Below are positions 17,570-26,491 of a stretch of DNA of 64,000 nucleotides, piece by piece (positions within the stretch are counted from its first letter, which is position 1; the number at the start of each line of letters is the position of its first letter). The position numbers were made by a program, and so were the translations under genes. This DNA is from Anaerolineaceae bacterium. Lineage in GTDB: Bacteria; Chloroflexota; Anaerolineae; Promineifilales; Promineifilaceae. Location of the stretch: contig PABI01000005.1 of the NCBI GenBank assembly GCA_002699125.1, forward strand, positions 1 to 64,000, read 5' to 3'. A model generated the notes under the pieces. It was not told the origin of the DNA. It made no database searches and saw only the letters and a list, made by a program, of their open reading frames with translations.

Positions 17570-19870
17570 TTAGGGGCTTGGAATTGGTGGTGGCGTGTTG
17601 GTGGGTTGGGGTACGGCCGTCGCATTACTGGTTGGCTGCGGAACGGCCGTTGGCGTCACCAAAATTTGCCAGGTATCTGTCGTGTGGCAGCGGGAACATT
17701 GCCCGCGACCGTGATCAGACGGCCGTGCATGGCAAGCCTTGCAATCGGTGTAGCCCGTATGATCAAACGTTACGTCGGTCCAGTTTGCGGTGCTGTGACA
17801 GTTCCCGCATTGCCCTGGCCAATGCCCGCTGGGTGGCGCGTGGCAAGAGGCACAATCTGTCAGCCCTGTGTGATCAAACGTTGCGCCTTGCCAGCTTGAC
17901 GTGCTGTGGCAGTCTGAACATTGCCCGGCCCAATGGCCTGCGGGCGGCGCGTGACAGCTTGAACAGTTGACCAAACCGGTGTGATTGACAGTGATGTTTT
18001 GCCAATTTGAACTGTTGTGGCAGTTTGAACATTGTCCTGGCCAATGACCACCGGGTGGGGCGTGGCAGGCAAGGCAGTCATAGGCGCCAGCGTGGCTAAA
18101 GGTTACCTCTGACCAGTTGTTTGTATTGTGGCAGGCCGAACATTGGCCGGAATAATGCCCGGCAGGTGTTCGACCTCCGTGGCAGCTTTGGCAATCGTTC
18201 AGGCCCGCATGGCTAAAGTTCACGCTGTGCCAATTGTTTGTGTTATGGCAGTTAGCACAGCTGCCGGCAAAATGATTCCCCGGCGAACTGTGGCACTGCG
18301 CGCAGTTACTCCAGCCTTCATGCGTGATCCACACTTGTTCCCAGGCAGTGGTGAGGTGGCAGCTGCCGCAGTAGCCAGGGTAATGGCCATCTGGCAAAAC
18401 GCGGCTGTGGCAGCTTGTGCAGTCGGTTTGCCCGGCGTGGTCGAATTCCACCGCTTGCCAGGTTGTTTCTGAGTGGCAGTTGCTGCACTGGCCTTCATAA
18501 TGATCTGCAGGCAGGTCGGCTGCGTGGCACTGCTGGCAGTTCTGGTAATGAGTATGGTCAAAGGTGACTTCTGCCCAGTCGGTCACGTTGTGGCAGCGGT
18601 CACAGGTTCCCTCATAGTGATCTTGCGGCGTTTCTGACTGGTGGCAAGCCAGGCAGTTTGTCAGGCCCATGTGGTTCACATCAAGTTTGGTCCAATCTTC
18701 CACATCGGCGTGGCATTGGGTGCAAAGGCCAGGGAGATGCTGTTCTGGCGTTTCCTGTTGATGGCAGGATTCGCATTCGACGGCTGCGGCGTGATCGTAG
18801 GTGAACTGGGTCCAATCTTCGGTGTCGGCATGGCAGAGGGTGCAGTCGCCGGGATAATGAAAGAGCGGGGTTTCCTGAATATGGCAGGATTCGCATTCGG
18901 TGACGTCGGCGTGATCGTAGCTGTACAGGCTCCAGCTGGTTGGGTCGCTGTGGCAGAGCTGGCAGTCGCCGGGGTAGTGGGTGGGGGATACGGCCGTTTC
19001 CGAGAAGTTGATCAAAATAATCTCAGGCAGTACCGGCAGGGGCTTGTCCCCGGCATGGCAGGACAGGCATTCTGTGATGCCTTCATGATCAAATTGATAC
19101 GGCTTCCAGGAGAACGTGTCGTGACACGCTTCACAATCACCGGCAAAATGGTCCGGATACAGTTGCCAAAGAGGGCCGGCTGTATTTTCGGCCGGTGGCA
19201 GCGTGTGGCAATCGGCACAAACGGTGGTGGTGTTGGCGTACTGGCCGTCTTCATGGCAGTTTTCACAAGTGGGCAGGGCGTGGCCCAGCGTCAGGGGGAA
19301 GGCGGCATGATCGACATCGGTCGCTAAAAAAGAGACCGAAGCCGCCGGATTTAGGCGAGGCACATCCTGTTTTTCGGGCAGTTGGGCGGCAACTTCGGCC
19401 AGGGAATCCACCGCCTGCCAGGTATGCAACTGGTTGATGAGGTCAGTAATCTGCCTCGCGTCGTCTGGTTGCAACGCGGCCAGTACAATCTCGGTGCGGC
19501 GTAAAAGGGCCTTGAACTGCGTGTAGTGAAATTCTTGTTCGGTGGTGGGGATGGCGTTGAGGTGGGTAACGGCCGTTGCCAGCGCCTCACGCAAAGCAAC
19601 CACTGCCTGCTCTGTGGCAGCAGGTGAATTCGCCAGGGCCAGGCTGGCCAGGCGGCGGTCGGCCAGCTTCAGGGCCAGGGTGGCGCGCTGCTCACCCGTC
19701 GTCAGGCGCAGGTGCGTTTGTTCCCCAACATCTTGCAGGTTATACAGAAATTGCCCCGGATTCAGGGGGGCTGTGAGACCTAAATAAGCTGTGCCCAGCA
19801 GCAAGCCGAGCAGCAATATCATCAAAGAAATGAAGGAAAGGAATCGTTTGTTTTTCAATCTGTGTCTCAT
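17570..19870 (-). CDS. 27-heme c-type cytochrome with DUF5667-like N-terminal region
   Basis: A 766-residue exported cytochrome with 27 CxxCH motifs, all between about residues 200 and 735. The basic start and LMILLLGLLLGTAYL form an uncleaved-looking signal/anchor. Residues about 35-75 (LNPGQFLYNLQDVGEQTHL, then a helical stretch) resemble DUF5667. The heme region is a tandem array of about 38-residue modules, each with two hemes, of the form H-x-G-x3-CxxCH, PP-x-GH-x2-GQCxxCH, T-x2-W, so each heme has a nearby extra His that could be its second axial ligand. The C-terminus is a Pro/Thr linker. Its ATG overlaps the upstream stop as ATGA. Probably a membrane-anchored wire reaching outward; partner and substrate unknown. 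Confidence 0.9.
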   Translation of the reverse strand: MRHRLKNKRFLSFISLMILLLGLLLGTAYLGLTAPLNPGQFLYNLQDVGEQTHLRLTTGEQRATLALKLADRRLASLALANSPAATEQAVVALREALATAVTHLNAIPTTEQEFHYTQFKALLRRTEIVLAALQPDDARQITDLINQLHTWQAVDSLAEVAAQLPEKQDVPRLNPAASVSFLATDVDHAAFPLTLGHALPTCENCHEDGQYANTTTVCADCHTLPPAENTAGPLWQLYPDHFAGDCEACHDTFSWKPYQFDHEGITECLSCHAGDKPLPVLPEIILINFSETAVSPTHYPGDCQLCHSDPTSWSLYSYDHADVTECESCHIQETPLFHYPGDCTLCHADTEDWTQFTYDHAAAVECESCHQQETPEQHLPGLCTQCHADVEDWTKLDVNHMGLTNCLACHQSETPQDHYEGTCDRCHNVTDWAEVTFDHTHYQNCQQCHAADLPADHYEGQCSNCHSETTWQAVEFDHAGQTDCTSCHSRVLPDGHYPGYCGSCHLTTAWEQVWITHEGWSNCAQCHSSPGNHFAGSCANCHNTNNWHSVNFSHAGLNDCQSCHGGRTPAGHYSGQCSACHNTNNWSEVTFSHAGAYDCLACHAPPGGHWPGQCSNCHNSSNWQNITVNHTGLVNCSSCHAPPAGHWAGQCSDCHSTSSWQGATFDHTGLTDCASCHAPPSGHWPGQCGNCHSTANWTDVTFDHTGYTDCKACHARPSDHGRGQCSRCHTTDTWQILVTPTAVPQPTSNATAVPQPTNTPPPIPSP

Positions 19871-20919
19871 CTCAATCCTCCGCTTGCGTTTGCCAGCGGC
19901 CGATGGTCTTCTGGTTCACCCGTGGGGTGGCAGGCAATACAAGATGTTTCCGGCAGATAATCCGGTACGGCTTCTGACGTGTGGGCCGCTTGCATGTCGG
20001 CAGCCTCGTGGCAGTCAGTGCAGATCACCTGGTCGTAAGAAACAGAGTGGCAAGCGATGCACTCCAACGGGCCTTCATTGCCGTGGTCGAGCACAAAACG
20101 ATGCTGGGTAAGTTGTGCTGGTGCCCAGGCAACGGCCGTATGGCAGCGATTACAATCTTGACCAAACTGTCCGGCGTGCATGTCCGGCTCACCATGACAC
20201 CCTTCACAAGTTTGGGTTGTTCCGGCAAACAGGTAATCTGAATGGCATTCAATGCAGGCGACTGTTTCATGGCCGTCTTCTAGGGCATAGACAGTGCTGT
20301 GATCAAATTCCACAATGGTGCCCGTGCCGTCGTGACAATCCAGGCAGTTTTCGCCGTGTTCGGCGCTGTGCTGGGCGATAAGTTCGCCATCGGCGTCTTC
20401 ATGGCAGTCCAGGCAGCTGACCTCGTCGCGGGCGAAGCGGCCTTCTGTGTGGCAATCTTCACAAACCATTTGCGACTCATCAAAACGCAGCTCATGCCGC
20501 GTCAGGCTGAAGCCGCTCAGCTCCTGGTGGTCGATGTTGCTCAGCGGCACTTCGCTGATGACCACCTCACGGCCGCGATGCTCCACGTGACAGCTCTGGC
20601 ATTTTTCGGTGCCGGGCAGGCGGCTGTGCAGCCCCACCGTTTCCGTGCGCTGCCGGGCAATATCCATGTGGCAATCCTGGCATTTGGTTTCGGTGATGCA
20701 GTGAACAGGTGCATGGCAGTGGGTGCATTCTTGCTCGAACATGGCGTGGGAATCATAGCCACCCAGGGCTTCGCCGTGGCGGTTAACATTGGAGAGCAAG
20801 CCGGGGCTGAGGTAGATGTGCAGGGTGTCGTAATGGGCGTAAACGGCCGTAGCCATCACCCCGGCCAGCAGCACGCCAAACACAATGCGGAATCGGTGAA
20901 AGAAACGCTTCAATGTCAT
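19867..20919 (-). CDS. 12-heme c-type cytochrome
   Basis: A 350-residue cytochrome with 12 CxxCH motifs (for example CTHCH, CQDCH, CQSCH, CNRCH, CIACH). An N-terminal hydrophobic segment (VFGVLLAGVMATAVYA) exports or anchors it. Spacing of the hemes is less regular than in the downstream partner, with single acidic stretches between them, as in NapC/NrfH-unrelated multiheme carriers of the cytochrome c3/c7 type. It is the upstream member of a two-gene pair with a 4-bp ATGA overlap, so equal synthesis with the 27-heme protein is expected; together they offer 39 hemes. No Ccm or Ccs system lies in the window apart from a CcmD-like protein at 44374. Confidence 0.9.
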   Translation of the reverse strand: MTLKRFFHRFRIVFGVLLAGVMATAVYAHYDTLHIYLSPGLLSNVNRHGEALGGYDSHAMFEQECTHCHAPVHCITETKCQDCHMDIARQRTETVGLHSRLPGTEKCQSCHVEHRGREVVISEVPLSNIDHQELSGFSLTRHELRFDESQMVCEDCHTEGRFARDEVSCLDCHEDADGELIAQHSAEHGENCLDCHDGTGTIVEFDHSTVYALEDGHETVACIECHSDYLFAGTTQTCEGCHGEPDMHAGQFGQDCNRCHTAVAWAPAQLTQHRFVLDHGNEGPLECIACHSVSYDQVICTDCHEAADMQAAHTSEAVPDYLPETSCIACHPTGEPEDHRPLANASGGLR

Positions 20920-20934
20920 CGTGGCACCCTAAGA

Positions 20935-20985
20935 GACAGGGCTATGACCAGCTTGTAGCTTGTAAAAAGCTGGCCATAGCCTGTC
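20935..20985 (-). repeat. Intercistronic hairpin in the cytochrome operon
   Basis: GACAGG plus GCTATGACCAGCTT (20935-20954) pairs with AAGCTGGCCATAGC plus CTGTC (20967-20985) with two mismatches or bulges. It lies between the Asp-box protein gene and the 12-heme gene, with no T-run on the minus strand. It could be an mRNA processing or stabilising structure setting the ratio of the two parts of the operon. Confidence 0.65.
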
Positions 20986-21003
20986 ATGCAAAAGAGGTAT
21001 CGG

Positions 21004-24000
21004 CTATTTGTTCATGATGGGCAGGTAAAGTTGATGAAACTCTTCAACAATCCACACCTCAAAGCTAACGCCGGGGGACCAGTTACCACTCTTGTCCTTG
21101 GCGGAGAAGGTGAACGAATGCCAGCCGGGTTGGAAGTTGCTGGCCGGAACGTTTAGCTGCTTCTGGTTGCCAATGACCGTTGTGGCACCATTGAACGTGT
21201 CTGTCCAGCGATATCCACCGATATCATCCTGCGGCAGATCGCCGACGCTGTCGCCGTCACGGGCCGTGGCAATGAACAGCAGCGTGTCGCCATATTCAGC
21301 CACCTCGTGGCTGATGTAGAGAACCTGCACAATGGGCGCTGTGTCTTCCGTTGCTTCCTCATCCAGGAACATAATGCGGCGGAAGATGGCGTCGCTTTCG
21401 CTGATGTTTTCATGCTCATCTTCTTGCCACTGGTTCCAGACGACATAGTAGTAAGTGCCACCATTGTTAGCCGTGTTGGCCGCCTCACCGGAGAGATCGT
21501 CCTGGTCGTGCTCCAACCAATCAAACTCAAGCGAGACTTCTCCAGTTGATGAGTTGTAATACTCCACCAGGTCGTAGTCGTCGCCCCAGTCAGTGGCGCG
21601 GCTGTAGAAGAGGTCCAACGGGACCGCTTCGCCTTCAGCCACTGTGGTGTTGTCACCGGTTTCATAAACCACAAAGAATTTGGACGGATCGCGTTCATCA
21701 TCTTCGTAGCCGGTAAAACCAATGCCTTTCAGGTCGCTAATGGGCAGCATTTTGATGCCGCCGGTGGGCGTGTAGCGCGGGTCCAGAATGGTGATCTTGT
21801 TGCCCGTTAGCTGCGATACATTGCGGGATTGTTCAAACTCGCCCGCGCCGTAGGTGGTGCAAACCGTGGTGAATTCAGAGCCAGCGCCGTAGTTTTCGCA
21901 AGTTTCGGTACCATCACCGCCCAGTGCTGCAGGCGTAGTGGTCCAGGTAACGCCACCATCGAAGGAGCGCCGCACGTACAGGTTGTAATGGTCGTTGCCT
22001 ACGGTGTTGGCTTTCCAGTTGGGCGACCAGGCGTACATCATCATCACAAAGTCGCCGTCGATGAAGCCACGATGTCCTTTGGCCACGTCGTACGGATTCT
22101 CCCACGATTGATCATCCAGATTATCTTCCGTCTGCACCCATTCCGTCACTTTGGGGAAGGGGGAGACACCGCCGTCCCAGGGGAAGGCGTCGGCGCAGGT
22201 TTCGCCGCTGGTGCCGTTGTCGCAGGCGACGATGGTAGTGCCAGAGACGTTGATGGCCGGACTGAGGCAGAGACCTTGCAGGTAGCGCGGGTTGCTGCCG
22301 TCGGTGTAGGCCCACTCGTCACAGGCCAGATTCTCGTAGGCGTACGGATTGTACTCGGCCGGTAGACAGGTTTCCGTAGTGCTGAGATCGCCATCCGTTT
22401 CGCAGGTTTCCCACACGTCAGCGGGCACAACCAGGCGGCGCAGGAAGATGTCTGCCGGGCCACCCTGGTTGAGGATGCCAGCCTTGGTAATGAGGATGCC
22501 GGCCGTGCCGGTTTCACCAATTTGGTGGATCGGCTGAGTCATGTGGGAGAAGCGGCGGGCGATTTCTGTTTCGTAGAACTGATTGCCGAAATCATCTTCC
22601 AGCATCTCAAAGAAGGCACCGGTTTCCGGATCGACAGCGGGCTGGTTGAGCATGCCGCCTTGCATCACAACGCCAGGGTTGAGCATGTCGAAGGTGTAAT
22701 ACCACATGTTCTTGCCGATGTCTTCGGGTTCGATGTCATCATCTGAGGTACCTTCGCCCAGGGCTTTGGATTCTTCAGCGGCGGTGATGACCCAGGCGCT
22801 GTCGTAAATGCGATCGCCGTCCGAGTCGTAGGGCTGGACGTTGACGCGGGGCCGTGAAGCGCCGACGCGGCCTTGCAGGACACGGCCGTCTTCGGCCTGG
22901 CACAGATTCAGCGTGGTGCCACCGGGGTTGGTCCAAGAGACCGTAGTAGCACAGAAGTCGGCACCCGGCTGCGGTTCCGTAGGCAGCGGATCGGGCAGAA
23001 TCAGGTTGCCGTCGCCGTCGACGTTGTCGAAGTCGATGTAGCAGTATGGGTCTGAGCCGGTGGCCTTACACATTTTGTTGTCGGTGAGGCGCACAGGCAG
23101 GGCCATGGGTGCGGCCACTTTGGGCATGGTGTCGCCGGTGAAATCGTAGATGGAAACGGCCGTTTCATCTTCATCAGACGTTTGCACCATCTCAAAATCG
23201 GCCGTGGAGATGTAGGAGTACCACAGGTCGGTCTGCTGGTTCACTACAGCGCCAGACCAGCCTTCACCGGGGCCAAGCCCCTGGCCGGGGCGTAACCCTT
23301 CGGGGTCCTCTTGCCAGATCATCATGAAGCCAGCAGCGCCGTCGCCGTTGATCTCCAGGCGGTTGGCATCGCGGCGCCCGGAGGTCAGCCGCTCCGCTTT
23401 GGTCCAGATGATGTCGTAAAAACCGCCGCCATCGGTGGGGATGCCGTCAGCATCTACTTCCAGCAGCGTGCCACGGGCGCTCCAAATGCAGGAGTAGGGA
23501 ATTTCGCCTACTTCGGGGAAGCCTTGCAGCGTGTAGTTGACGGAGCGCTGCGAGCCGGCCACGCCCCAGATGTCGGGGTAGAGTTCGTTGCCTTCTTCAT
23601 CGAGCCAGGTGTAGGCGGGTGAGCCGCCGTCACAATATTTGCTAACCCAGCCAACCAGCACCTTGTCGCCGGCAATGGCAAAGGTCATGTTGTGGGCGTC
23701 GCCGGGGTAGGGGGTGCCATTGGCCAGATTGAATGAAGAAAGATCGGCGGAGTTGGACAGGTTGGTCCGCTTCCAGGTAGCACCGTCATCCAGGGAGAAG
23801 GCGGCATAAGCATCGTGCTGCCCGTAGCCCGCGCCGCTCAGTACGGCTAAAGGGGCCTCAGGATTTTGCTCGATGGCCGCCAGAGCGGTTTCTTCCACGC
23901 TGTCAATATAAACAGCGACGAGCGGTTTGGCGTATTCCCGTGTGTCTACCAGGGCACCGGCTATGTCGTAATACTCTACGGCCGTTACTTCCCCGTCAGA

Positions 24001-24177
24001 CGTTTGGGCCGGTACATAAAAGGACATATGGTTTAGATTGGCCCGCTCGGTTTCCTGATCGGGTGTTTTGGAGATGTTGCGTCGGAACATCTGGCCGTCG
24101 TCAGCCTGCAAAATGCCAACGACCAACGCCATGAACAGTCCGAGCAAAGTCATGGACAGCAGTTGTTTGTTTTTCAT
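21004..24177 (-). CDS. Large secreted Asp-box (BNR/sialidase-like) protein linked to multiheme cytochromes
   Basis: A 1057-residue exported protein. Signal peptide about 1-26 (LLSMTLLGLFMALVVGILQA). Two Asp-box motifs, SLDDGATW (about 128) and SFDGGVTW (about 745), indicate bladed BNR/sialidase-like beta-propeller parts; a late Ig-like segment (LLFIATARDGDSVGD) precedes the end. It ends in LYLPIMNK, a tail shared with the FG-GAP protein of the same locus. The sequence recalls the choice-of-anchor O proteins found with multiheme cytochromes, from memory and unverified. No sialidase catalytic residues can be assigned, so I read it as a surface scaffold. GGAGGGC precedes ATG 24177. Confidence 0.7.
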   Translation of the reverse strand: MKNKQLLSMTLLGLFMALVVGILQADDGQMFRRNISKTPDQETERANLNHMSFYVPAQTSDGEVTAVEYYDIAGALVDTREYAKPLVAVYIDSVEETALAAIEQNPEAPLAVLSGAGYGQHDAYAAFSLDDGATWKRTNLSNSADLSSFNLANGTPYPGDAHNMTFAIAGDKVLVGWVSKYCDGGSPAYTWLDEEGNELYPDIWGVAGSQRSVNYTLQGFPEVGEIPYSCIWSARGTLLEVDADGIPTDGGGFYDIIWTKAERLTSGRRDANRLEINGDGAAGFMMIWQEDPEGLRPGQGLGPGEGWSGAVVNQQTDLWYSYISTADFEMVQTSDEDETAVSIYDFTGDTMPKVAAPMALPVRLTDNKMCKATGSDPYCYIDFDNVDGDGNLILPDPLPTEPQPGADFCATTVSWTNPGGTTLNLCQAEDGRVLQGRVGASRPRVNVQPYDSDGDRIYDSAWVITAAEESKALGEGTSDDDIEPEDIGKNMWYYTFDMLNPGVVMQGGMLNQPAVDPETGAFFEMLEDDFGNQFYETEIARRFSHMTQPIHQIGETGTAGILITKAGILNQGGPADIFLRRLVVPADVWETCETDGDLSTTETCLPAEYNPYAYENLACDEWAYTDGSNPRYLQGLCLSPAINVSGTTIVACDNGTSGETCADAFPWDGGVSPFPKVTEWVQTEDNLDDQSWENPYDVAKGHRGFIDGDFVMMMYAWSPNWKANTVGNDHYNLYVRRSFDGGVTWTTTPAALGGDGTETCENYGAGSEFTTVCTTYGAGEFEQSRNVSQLTGNKITILDPRYTPTGGIKMLPISDLKGIGFTGYEDDERDPSKFFVVYETGDNTTVAEGEAVPLDLFYSRATDWGDDYDLVEYYNSSTGEVSLEFDWLEHDQDDLSGEAANTANNGGTYYYVVWNQWQEDEHENISESDAIFRRIMFLDEEATEDTAPIVQVLYISHEVAEYGDTLLFIATARDGDSVGDLPQDDIGGYRWTDTFNGATTVIGNQKQLNVPASNFQPGWHSFTFSAKDKSGNWSPGVSFEVWIVEEFHQLYLPIMNK

Positions 24178-24268
24178 CTTGAGCCCTCCATATCCATAAA
24201 AATGGATACATTCAATTTGGTGGTTTTGTTAAAAAAGAGAACGATTGTTTTGAGTTTTTCAAATGGTT

Positions 24269-24802
24269 TTACCCCCTCCCGCCCTCTTGAGTGTTCTTTG
24301 TTACGGCATCTGATTCGGAAAGAGGATGGCTATATTCTTCCAGCAAGATTTCTAATTCGCGTTGTAAAAGCGCGACCAGGCGCCGGCATTGGCGCAAGGA
24401 TTGGGTTTGTGGGTTGTTTGGTATGTCTAATTTGTCTAGATGAATGAAGGAACGGCCGTTTTCCCCAAAAGCCCGCCTGGCCCTGATCGCGCTCAGATAA
24501 ATCTGGCGGGCGGTGTCGGGATCCCCCACTTGTTCATACAAGATGCTGAGCTCTTGCAGGGCAGCCAGATAACCCTGCTGAAAATGGGTACGCCACGATT
24601 CAATTTCAGCATTGTCGCAAGGAAGATTCGCTGAAAAATTGTTGCGGTACTTGGCGATGGCTTGCTGCAGAAGCGTGATTTGTCGAGCGGGATCTGGTTC
24701 GTCTTCTGCCTGGTCGAGCAGCTTTTCGAAATCATCCATATCTACCCAAATAACGCTGCGTGGGGTGTTCATTTCTTCAAATGCATGCCACATCTTATTC
24801 AT
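24269..24802 (-). CDS. BTAD-only protein (SARP activation domain without DNA-binding domain)
   Basis: A 177-residue protein that aligns with the bacterial transcriptional activator domain: VWVDMDDFEKLLDQAE-like start, YRNNFSANLPCDNAEIESW, then TPR-like helices (LAALQELSILYEQVGDPDTA). The winged helix that precedes this domain in SARP regulators is missing; the protein begins at the domain edge. It is the first gene after the promoter at 24850-24878 and lies 91 bp before the Asp-box gene. It may tune the PAS-SARP protein at 26492 by heterodimer formation, or be a relic. AGGAA lies 10 bases before ATG 24802; ATG codons 4 and 11 are alternatives. Confidence 0.7.
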   Translation of the reverse strand: MNKMWHAFEEMNTPRSVIWVDMDDFEKLLDQAEDEPDPARQITLLQQAIAKYRNNFSANLPCDNAEIESWRTHFQQGYLAALQELSILYEQVGDPDTARQIYLSAIRARRAFGENGRSFIHLDKLDIPNNPQTQSLRQCRRLVALLQRELEILLEEYSHPLSESDAVTKNTQEGGRG

Positions 24803-24849
24803 GTAAAAAGTTCCTGCTGGTTCAGATTAGAGAAGCGTAGGACAAAAGT

Positions 24850-24878
24850 ACTATACAAGACTCAACGAATCCTCAACG
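24850..24878 (-). promoter_or_regulatory. Promoter with 11-bp-spaced CGTTGAG direct repeats (candidate SARP site)
   Basis: Read on the minus strand: CGTTGAG, GATT, CGTTGAG, TCTTG, TATAGT. The two identical heptamers (24872-24878 and 24861-24867) are 11 bp apart, and the -10 TATAGT (24850-24855) lies 5 bp after the second. SARP/BTAD activators are known to bind heptameric direct repeats with 11-bp period covering the -35 region. It stands upstream of the BTAD-only, Asp-box and cytochrome genes. The site is seen; its recognition by the 26492 protein is inference. Confidence 0.6.
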
Positions 24879-24916
24879 GAGGACGCTTTTTCAAACTTTT
24901 GACGAGAATTTTGGGG

Positions 24917-26362
24917 TCAGTTACTTACAATAAGAGGCAAAAAGAGGGTGTTTTCTGTTGAATTGGCCGGTAATCCTTCAAAGAGGAAGGCGCGTCCACG
25001 TAATTCGGTTTCTTTGCGGTAGTTGGGAGAGCCGACCAGCAGTTCAGCCTGGCCGTCGCCGTCAACGTCGCTGCTGCCAAGGGCAAAGCCAAACTCAGCT
25101 TCTGCTTTATTGCCTTCGGCAATCCAGTCTGGCTGGGTGGCGGGACCAGTGATGCTGCCGTAATAAGCAAAAATACGGCCTTCTTGCGACTGGTCGGCGC
25201 TGTAAACATAGGCACCGATAAGCAGATCAGAATAGCCATCGTCGTTGACGTCGCTGCTCATGTGTACGGCCGTTCCAAATTGCGCGCCAGACTGATCAGA
25301 AACGGCCGTCCAGGAGGGCACAGTGGGCAGCCCGGCATTTGTTCCGGCAAATAAATGGACTGCATCCTGGCCCGGTTCTCCGATAACCAGATCGTCATAG
25401 CCATCCCCATTCACGTCTCTCGCACCGCTGACCGCTTCACCAAGACGGCCGTTTGGCTGCGTGCCGGTCACACTCCAGCAAGGTTCGGGGTCTAATCCAG
25501 TGGCTGAGCCGCAAAAGATTAAAGCTTGTCCCGCATCCTCTTCAGCCGAGTTGTGCAGAGGCGCACCAACGAGAACGTCGTCATAGCCATCTTTATTAAT
25601 GTCACCGGCGGGAGAAACGGCCGTGCCCAAACTGGCTCCTGCCTGTCCACCAAATACCATCCATGCCGGAGAGCTTGCCAGACCCGTTTTGCTGCCCAAA
25701 TAAAGCTGCGCCATGCCCTCATTGTCAAAAGAATGTTGGGCCCATTTGGCTCCCACAATGACGTCGCCAAAGCCATCATCATTCACGTCGCCAGCGGCGG
25801 CTACAGCCCAACCCAGGTACGCTTCCACCAGATCGCTTTCAATTTGCCAGTCTGGTGTAGATGGCAGGCCGTTGGCTGAGCCATAAAAGGCATAGACGCG
25901 TCCTTCCCGTGACTGATCATGATTGTAACGAGGCGCAGCTATCAGCACGTCGTCAAAACCATCGCCGTTCACATCACCCGCAGCGGCTACGGCAGCACCT
26001 AAATCGGCACCGGTCTGGTCGCCGTCAAAGCGCCACTGGGGCAGGGATTGCAGCCCGCCCGGTGAGCCATAAAAAGCAAAGACGGTGCCTGCCTTGTGCG
26101 TGGTGCCGCTGTATTTGGGTGCCCCCACCACAACATCTTCAAACCCGTCGCCATTCACATCGCCTGCGCCGCTGACCGAAAAGCCAAGGCTGGCCGACGC
26201 CTGGTCACTTTCGTAATACCATCTGGGAAAGTTAAACGCTGCCGTTTCAACAGCAGCAGGGGAGTGGAAGATGAGAGCGTGTGCGATTTGGATCACAATC
26301 AGCCAGGCGATTGTCGCGTATAAAAAGAGGACAACACGGGGAAAATGGGCGCATTTGGGCAT
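24917..26362 (-). CDS. Secreted FG-GAP (integrin-alpha type) seven-bladed beta-propeller
   Basis: A 481-residue exported protein with seven FG-GAP repeats, each with a calcium-loop core such as GDVNGDGFEDVVVGAP, GDINKDGYDDVLVGAP and SDVDGDGQAELLVGSP, spaced about 60 residues apart: a complete seven-bladed propeller. An N-terminal hydrophobic segment (VVLFLYATIAWLIVIQIAHAL) exports it. It ends in LFLPLIVSN, like the LYLPIMNK tail of the Asp-box protein, hinting at a common surface sorting route. Start is ATG 26362 with AGGAG seven bases upstream; the longer frame to 26401 begins with TTG and includes the ribosome site. Probably adhesive or scaffolding. Confidence 0.85.
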   Translation of the reverse strand: MPKCAHFPRVVLFLYATIAWLIVIQIAHALIFHSPAAVETAAFNFPRWYYESDQASASLGFSVSGAGDVNGDGFEDVVVGAPKYSGTTHKAGTVFAFYGSPGGLQSLPQWRFDGDQTGADLGAAVAAAGDVNGDGFDDVLIAAPRYNHDQSREGRVYAFYGSANGLPSTPDWQIESDLVEAYLGWAVAAAGDVNDDGFGDVIVGAKWAQHSFDNEGMAQLYLGSKTGLASSPAWMVFGGQAGASLGTAVSPAGDINKDGYDDVLVGAPLHNSAEEDAGQALIFCGSATGLDPEPCWSVTGTQPNGRLGEAVSGARDVNGDGYDDLVIGEPGQDAVHLFAGTNAGLPTVPSWTAVSDQSGAQFGTAVHMSSDVNDDGYSDLLIGAYVYSADQSQEGRIFAYYGSITGPATQPDWIAEGNKAEAEFGFALGSSDVDGDGQAELLVGSPNYRKETELRGRAFLFEGLPANSTENTLFLPLIVSN

Positions 26363-26416
26363 GGTAAATCTCCTGTGAGGAGGATGCCATGCCAAACTCA
26401 ACCAAATCTAAACAGA

Positions 26417-26479
26417 AGGTGCGACGCACTTGCGTAATTGGTTGACGGGTAAATTGGTTCGGGAAAGTGCGTTGCACCT
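26417..26479. repeat. AGGTGCGACGCACTT inverted repeat, copy 2
   Basis: AGGTGCGACGCACTT (26417-26431) and AAGTGCGTTGCACCT (26465-26479), complementary except for one base, around a 33-base spacer. It lies 13 bp past the 3' end of the PAS-SARP gene and upstream of the FG-GAP gene. Confidence 0.8.
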
Positions 26480-26491
26480 GGAACGACGTGG

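Noticed and set aside
18641..19327. 228-codon plus-strand frame opposite the 27-heme gene
   Set aside because: The regular heme motifs on the minus strand explain the open frame; the translated product is low-complexity shadow.
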